The notes beneath the pieces are model-generated. The model was given only the letters and a program-made list of their open reading frames with translations, searched no databases and was not told where the DNA came from. 64,000 bases of DNA from Ustulina deusta (Eukaryota; Ascomycota; Sordariomycetes; Xylariales; Xylariaceae), in contig JAJNNX010000053.1 in NCBI GenBank assembly GCA_023159155.1, forward strand, positions 1-64,000, written 5' to 3'. This document shows positions 57,918 to 64,000 of this stretch, piece by piece. A program made the position numbers and the translations under genes. How positions within the stretch are numbered: the stretch's first letter is position 1; every line of letters starts with the position of its first letter.

Positions 57918-60900
57918 ATGTTTCGTTTTCGTAGATGTGCTGCGGTTGAAAGGGACCTTACTCTAGAAGCAGAGTCGAGCGAGGGAGTCGAGGCTCTAGA
58001 CACTCTCAAGCGCTCTGAGCACCAAGACAAATATGACCCTAACTTGCCCGCAGATGAAATCGAACTTGTTGACGCAGCGGTGAATAGCAGTGACGCCGAG
58101 AAGGGTGTCAAGGTAGAGGTCGCTTTGTTGGAAAACGATAGTCCATATCCTGAGGTATACCCCCTTCTGCTCATATGATGTTTCTTCGATTCTCATCTTA
58201 TACCGCACAAAGGTTCGTGCTGCCATACGAAATTACGATGTCGACTTACCGGCAAATACAATACGGGCGTGGGTCATCGGCTTGATCTTATGTACGGCCG
58301 GTTCTGCCATCAACATGCTATTCTCCCTGCGAAACCCTTCCATCACTATCACGACATATGTCATCCAACTGATCGCGTATCCCATCGGCATTGGCTGGGA
58401 TCTGATATTCCCTGACCGCGTATTTGAATTCATGGGCACCAAGTTCAATTTCAAGCCGGGAAAGTTTAACTTTAAGGAGCATGTTGTTATCGTCGCAATG
58501 TCCAATGTACGCCCCGCAGGTCTTGCTTGTTCTGATTTTTTCAAGCTGACATGCACCCACTCCAACACAGGCAGCTTATGGCGGTGGCGTTTTGTATGCC
58601 ACAGATGTCTTAATTGCCCAACAAGTCTTCTGTATGTTCAATACTCGTCGTTGGTGTGAGCAGAAGCTAAGAAATCATTAAAGACGGTCAGCACTTTGGA
58701 TGGGGGTTTCAATTGTTGTTTGGCATTACTACCCTCTGCACCGGCTACGGCCTTGCAGGTATAATGCGAAGATTTTTGGTATGGCCAGCTGCTATGATAT
58801 GGCCAGCTGACTTAGTGAATGCGACCCTATTTCATACCCTCCATGGGAACACGCCCACGGACCCTACCAAAACGAACGGCTGGCACATCAGTCGATACCG
58901 ATGGTTTATCTACGTTATGGGCGGGGGATTTGTGAGCAACTCTCATACTTACGCCATAGTGCTCTCTCGTGGGTCAAGATAACTTACGAATTATCTAGGT
59001 TTGGTACTTCTTTCCGGGCTGGAGTACGTATTCCGGCTCGCATCTCTTGAAGGGGACGAATCGCTTCTTGTCCCCTTGCTGCTGGTGACATATCTTTGTT
59101 TTGCCCCAGCGCAGATCACTGACAGATTTATGTAGTTTTCCAGGGGTTGGCGTACTTCAATTTTATCTGCTGGGCTTTACCTAACAACGTTCTCGTCAAC
59201 AAACTCTTCGGAGGCTTGCATGGCTATGGTATCCTGCCTACAACGCTGGATTGGACCGTGGTATCCGGATACGCCTTGTCTCCTCTGATCCCACCCTTCC
59301 ACGCCGTAGCTAACACCGTCGCCGGCGTCATCATCTTCTTTGTAATCATGTCCGCAGGTCTTCATTTCTCTGGGACTTGGTATGCCGACTATTTCGTCGT
59401 TCAATCATCGGACGCTTTCGACAATACAGGAGCCAAGTACAACGTCTCCAGGATCCTCAACGATCAATTCCTTCTTGACGTGGAAGCGTACCACGCGTAC
59501 TCCCCTCTCTATCTAAGCACACAGTTTGCTCTTTGCTACGGCCTCAGTTTTGCTGCAGTTGCTGCCGTTATAATTCAGTATGGATTCTAAGTCTCACCCC
59601 CTATCCTCCCTCCCCCTCCTAGCAAGTCTTGGGATGTGTGCTGCTGCATCATCCTGGGGGGGCTTGCTGGGGTCTTCGTTGCTGATGCTAAGTACTAACC
59701 TGCAACCTCTGTGTAGCGCTATCTTGTACTACGGACCTCAAATTAAGTCTCAGTACAAGAAAGCCCGCTCCCAGGAAGGTAATGAGCACAAGATTTTCTC
59801 TATTTTAGTCCCACGACGATTCCATCTCCAGTAACACGCGACACATCGTCTGGGAACAGTTGATGATTCAATATTGATCTCTCATCCACGAAGCATGCTG
59901 ATAACATAGTGCAGATGACGTCCATATGCGCCTGATGAAAAAGTACAAGGACTCACCGGATTGGTGGTATCTGGTCCTCTTCGTTGTTATGATCGGGTTA
60001 TCCTTCGCCGTCTGTACCGCCTGGCCGACAGGATTCCCGGCTTGGGCATATGTTATTTGTATACTCATTCCTCTCATCTGGGTATGTAACCTCTGCGGTC
60101 TTTCAGCCACTCTTTGGCGATATTTGAGAGCAGGAATTCCCTAGTTGGGCATTGTTACTCGTTCCAGCTTTCGTAAACATCCAAGATGGTGAAAAGTTGC
60201 TGATTCCTAGTTCTCAAAGACAATCCCAATTGGTGTCATACAGGCCATCACAAATATCCAGATTGGCCTCAACGTCCTGACCGAATTCATCATTGGCTAT
60301 TTGCTTCCCGGTCATCCTCTCGCCATGATGGTATGCCACCGCAGACCCTTGAGTAATGCCCCCATGATGCCCGAGCTAATCGTTGTGCAGTACGTCTAGT
60401 GTATCACAAGTTTCCCCGATCGTCTTTCCCAACTCTAAGGACAGACTAGGTTCTTGTCTGTAAGCAGTGTCTTACGGCCAATCTCGCTGACAAGCTTCAG
60501 GATGTTCAAGAACTACGGCTATATCGCGATGCAACAGGCACTTTACTTTTCTCAAGACTTGAAGCTAGGCCATTACATGAAGATACCGCCTCGGACAATG
60601 TTTTCGTCACAACTTGTTGCCTCAGTGTGGTCAGCCATCGTGCAAATCGCAGTAATGAACTGGGCTCTGGGCAATATCCCCGAGGTATGCAGCGACCAGC
60701 AGCCGGACGGCTACACATGCCCCGGCGGCCGAGTTTTCTTCACAGCTTCCATCATATGGGGTGCCATCGGACCCGCTCGAATATTCAGCGGCAACGCCCT
60801 CTACTCGTCACTGCAATGGTTCTGGCTCGTGGGTGCCGTCTCACCCGTCATTACGTGGTTCCTCGCTCGTCGATACCCGAAATCCATCGCGCGGTACATC

Positions 60901-61392
60901 AACATGCCCCTCGTGTTCGGCGGTTCCGGTGTAAGTAATTTTGGAGTTGACCCTTCTTGCTCTAGCTGCCATAAGAAAATACGGCAGCACTTTTTCTTGG
61001 CCTATGTCTTATAAAATTTCCCGCCTTCGGAACACTCAATTACAGATGACGCTCGAAATGGCGATAACTAACTCTGAGTGTTACAGTGGATCCCACCCGC
61101 AACGGCCTACTCATACCTATGCTGGGGCAGCGTCGGGTTCTTCTTCAACTACCTGGTCAAGCGTAGGTTCAATGGCTGGTGGCTACAATATAACTATACC
61201 ACGTCCGCAGCGCTCGACTGTGGCCTCGTTATCTCGACCATTCTGATCTTCTTTACGCTGTATCTCACTTCGGCTAATGCACCGCAATGGTACGGCAACT
61301 ATGATGTCTACGAAACGCTAGATCAGCGGGGCCTGGCGATCAAGAGCTTTGTTGCAGCGGGTGAGACGTTCGGCCCAACCAGTTGGCCGTGA
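57918..61392 (+). CDS. OPT-family oligopeptide transporter
   Basis: Eleven or more exons: 57918-58154, 58213-58506, 58571-58631, 58684-58931, 58999-59023, 59136-59577, 59717-59778, 59915-60081, 60211-60330, about 60501-60930, 61087-61392. The product is about 810 residues, normal for the family. After an acidic cytosolic N terminus, TM1 (IRAWVIGLILCTAGSAINML) leads to the fungal OPT core: NVLVNKLFGGLHGYGILP, AGLHFSGTWYADYF, TIPIGVIQAITNIQIGLNVL (the signature loop), FKNYGYIAMQQAL, DLKLGHYMKIPPRTMF and a WIPPATAYSYLCWG block. Members are proton-coupled importers of tetra- and pentapeptides or glutathione in the plasma membrane. All junctions agree in phase except between exons 9 and 10 (60331-60500), where either a micro-exon or a small lesion must be assumed. 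Confidence 0.88.
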
Positions 61393-63186
61393 AGCGAGCA
61401 TGAATTGTTCCTTGACTTCAGTGACGCCAAGGGTTAGACGTGTCCGTAATGACAGGTGGGCTTATATATATACATATATATATACCACAGATGGAACTTT
61501 CTTCTTCTGAGATGGATGTGCTTTCGCTAGCTTTGGGGCAATGGAATACAATTATTTGGGTGGACAACTGACATTGGTCTCGAGACGATAATGTGAGCTT
61601 GCTGCGGAGTGGGATATGCTATGACTAAATGAGATTTTCACTACTTACTCGCTACTTTCCGTCCACCTCAGCCATCACATGCAACTATATGAATGCGTCT
61701 CTTTGCCTGCACCGGGGAGTCCGATAATCAGAGGCGGTTTGCGTCCCCAATCAGTCGGCCGGGATCCTCTTCTAACTGCGCCCATGTTACTTACCATATA
61801 GATTGATGTTTCTGAGCAAGACACACCCTCACCTAGCTGTATCACCGCGACCAGCAATCTGAAAATTGGGCGCGGGGCCGAGTGGGCCGAGTGCACTCGT
61901 TTCTTCCGCCGTGTGGCGTTGCAGATCGAGCTTAGCGATCCGAGGCAAATTTCTCGCCTTCTACCGGCCTCCTCGGCAGACCTCGAGCAACGCACCATTG
62001 CTAAGGAGGAAGCGATAGTTGCCGTCACCGAGGAATACGATACCGGCGGCCTTTGCCTGGTCAAACAGCTGTCTCGCCTCGCCGTATTCGCGGTCCTCCT
62101 GCGCGACGCGCTACCGGTCTGTGTTTTGAAGCCGATAGACATGTCGTATCACACATGGACCTTTTCCCGAAAAACGGGGACGTCGAGGGTGGCCCCGGCT
62201 GTGGTAAGTCTCGTACGGTATCTGAAATGTTGAGAAGCCGAGTTCTTGGAGGATCCGACTTGGCAGTATCGGCAGCATCGACAATATCGGGGGTATCCGA
62301 AGCGCTGGTCCGTCTAGCTACTGTACAACGATCCATCCTAAAACACCCATACATCTGGTTCCATGTTTGTTATAGATACCTACTACATAGTACCTACTCC
62401 TTCGCCATGACATTTCATCCAACTACTAACCAGGTACTCAAACTTTATCTTCACATGATATATATATATATAGTGACACAGATGGATAGGCTACATGTTA
62501 TTTATTCATTATTTTGGGGGGGAAAAAAACAGGGAGACATACTAAAAATACCGAGAATCGGCGGTCGATTGATGGTTGTTAGGTAGTATACTAGTAGGTA
62601 TCATACCGAGGCTATTGCCCTGTCTCGAGACAAGCGGATAGGTGCGGCATTCCCTCGAGCTAAGGTTTACATAGGGTTAGGTTGACAAGGTTATTAGACT
62701 ACTAGTAGGTCAATGTATACGATCTAGTGTAGGCTGGTTACCTGAATAGGTTAGACCGTAACGGGTAGATGGGTGGGTTGTGTAAGTGGAAGCTTACCTC
62801 TTGGAGGGGTTGAGCTCTCGTCCCCACATCCTTCTCCAGCTTCAACCTTGCTCCTCTATCTTGTATCCAGATACCTAGGTGCTGTCGGCAACGTGCCCGA
62901 CTAGGTAGTATTCGTTGTTCGGCCTTTTCTGGGGTCTTGTTGAGACGGAGCTTCCCCGGCTTGGCCAATTGACTTAGTCAATTGGTTTATTTTCGCGTTC
63001 CTTGCTTGTCTCTCACCGTCTTGTCTTTATTCCTCGACCAACCCACTCATAAATATCTCTTCCTTCGGCGAGTTGTTGCCCTCCCCGGTTTCTCTCTCCT
63101 GTATCTCTCTTCCAGGAGGGAGGCCTTTGTCCATTTTATGAACCGAGTCACCCGGCCAGGCGCCAGTCAACTGCACGCACAGCACC
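61393..63186. other. Intergenic OPT / PrpD with a coding-like relic
   Basis: A 1.8-kb stretch. An (AT)n-type tract lies near 61463-61482 and another near 62457-62471. The interval 61833-62110 has coding-like base use on the minus strand and is listed separately. The last 250 bp before 63187 are pyrimidine-rich and look like the leader of the PrpD gene. No RNA gene seen. Confidence 0.4.
61833..62110 (-). pseudogene. Coding-biased minus-strand frame with one internal stop, unknown family
   Basis: From 62110 (behind a GGTAG acceptor-like site) the minus strand reads RVAQEDREYGEARQLFDQAK, AGIVFLGDGNYRFLL and, after one TAG, KARNLPRIAKLDLQR and ALGPLGPAPNFQIAGRG, ending at a GTGAGG donor-like site. 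Third codon positions are strongly G/C-biased, as in the real genes here, and the single stop is a TAG, which one C-to-T change in CAG would make. No first or last exon could be fitted. It may be a decayed exon or an unannotated gene with an unusual structure. The family was not recognised. Confidence 0.35.
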
Positions 63187-64000
63187 ATGTCTGCCGTTAA
63201 TCGGAGCATCCGAACCGCTTCAAGGTCGCTGCGACTCCGGTCGACCCCTCTGGCACTTGCATCGACACGCACATTCGGCCCATCGTTAGCGTCCTCCTCT
63301 AGCACAACCACCTCCTCTCCCCTCTGCCGCCACCACCTCCACCACTTTTCCACAACTACCGCCAAAATGTCTACTCCCGTGCCCCCGCAGCAGAGGACGT
63401 ACGACCCCGAAATTGAAGACATCGCAAAATACGTCACTCAGCCCATCGACTCCGAGTTAGCTGTAAGCTTTTGATTCCACCCACCTCCGCTTCTCCTTGG
63501 AGCACCGCCGCTAACCGGTGGTGCCATCTTATTCTCGCGAATCCAGTTCGACACAGCACGATGGGTGTTTCTAGATACGTTGGGCTGTGGCCTCGAGGGC
63601 TTGCGCTTCAAGGAGTGCACAAAACTTCTGGGTCCTATCGTTCCCGGAACCGTCGTTCCTAACGGCACCAAGGTCCCCGGCACCGACTTCGTCCTCGATC
63701 CCGTCAATGGTGCCTTCAACATCGGTGCCATGATCCGCTGGCTCGATTACAACGACTGTTGGCTGGCTGCCGAATGGGGACATCCTTCTGATAACCTCGG
63801 CGCCATTCTGGCCGTCGCCGACTGGGTCAATCGGACCAACAAGGCCGGTGGTAACCTTGCCAGCGGCAAGGTCTTCACCATCCGCGATGTCCTCGAGGGT
63901 ATGATCAAGGCCCACGAGATCCAGGGTTGCCTGGCTCTCCTCAACTCGTACAACAAGGTCGGTCTCGACCACGTCGTCCTGGTCAAGGTCGCCAGTGCCG
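63187..64000 (+). CDS. prpD: 2-methylcitrate dehydratase, mitochondrial (PrpD/MmgE family), 3' part outside window
   Basis: Exon 1 (63187-63462) encodes an Arg/Ser/Thr-rich mitochondrial targeting sequence ([20 protein letters not shown]) and the conserved start of the enzyme ([20 protein letters not shown]). A GTAAGC/CCAG intron leads to exon 2 (63547 on), with [39 protein letters not shown] and [16 protein letters not shown], the PrpD active-site region (the R-x-x-D-Y-N-D and G-H-P-S-D blocks). The enzyme dehydrates 2-methylcitrate to 2-methyl-cis-aconitate in the methylcitrate cycle for propionyl-CoA breakdown. cis-Aconitate decarboxylase is a related possibility, but the targeting peptide and motif wording favour the dehydratase. 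About 240 of an expected 500-550 residues are visible. Confidence 0.92.

Noticed and set aside
61700..61750. LIIGLPGAGKE, resembling a Walker A motif, on the minus strand
   Set aside because: The final Ser/Thr is replaced by Glu, the surrounding frame is not protein-like, and no Walker B or NTPase context follows.

Overview
The window comes from the nuclear genome of a filamentous ascomycete (Pezizomycotina, probably Sordariomycetes; the class is an inference). Genes carry short GT-AG introns with TAAC-type branch points, the products are typical of moulds, and repeats show the signature of repeat-induced point mutation (RIP): CpA/TpG turned into TpA, and reading frames broken almost only by TAA/TAG.

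Layout. Positions 1 to about 31,066 form an AT-rich block of dead, partly nested retrotransposons. It holds two Ty3/gypsy elements of one family with 179-bp LTRs: A (537-11200, flanked by ATAAT) and B (15666-23328, flanked by TTTAT). The end of a third copy, C (1-369), lies head to head with A. Element A lost about 3.1 kb of pol and carries a 6.1-kb unidentified insert (4095-10179) between 11-bp direct repeats. Between A and B (11201-15665) lie remains of a gypsy pol of another family. A Ty1/copia element (23984-31066) closes the block.

Positions 31.5-34.1 kb hold a dead FAD-dependent monooxygenase gene split by a 1,922-bp Fot1/pogo-like DNA transposon with 42-bp terminal inverted repeats and a TA target duplication. 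Next comes a convergent pair of membrane proteins of unknown role: a RING-H2 protein and a Ser/Thr-rich protein.

From 40.5 kb the sequence is ordinary gene-bearing DNA: YAE1 (-), an RraA-family aldolase-like protein (-), a DHA2-type MFS exporter (-), a GPI-anchored pepsin-like protease (+), an RBM5/10-like splicing factor (-), the molybdopterin synthase large subunit (+), an OPT oligopeptide transporter (+), and the 5' part of a mitochondrial 2-methylcitrate dehydratase (+, cut by the window edge). Exon structures were worked out by hand from splice sites and reading phase; phases agree for every gene except one OPT junction. No secondary-metabolite cluster is evident. The secreted protease and the peptide transporter could both serve protein use, but they are not adjacent. 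No tRNA, rRNA or CRISPR was recognised.
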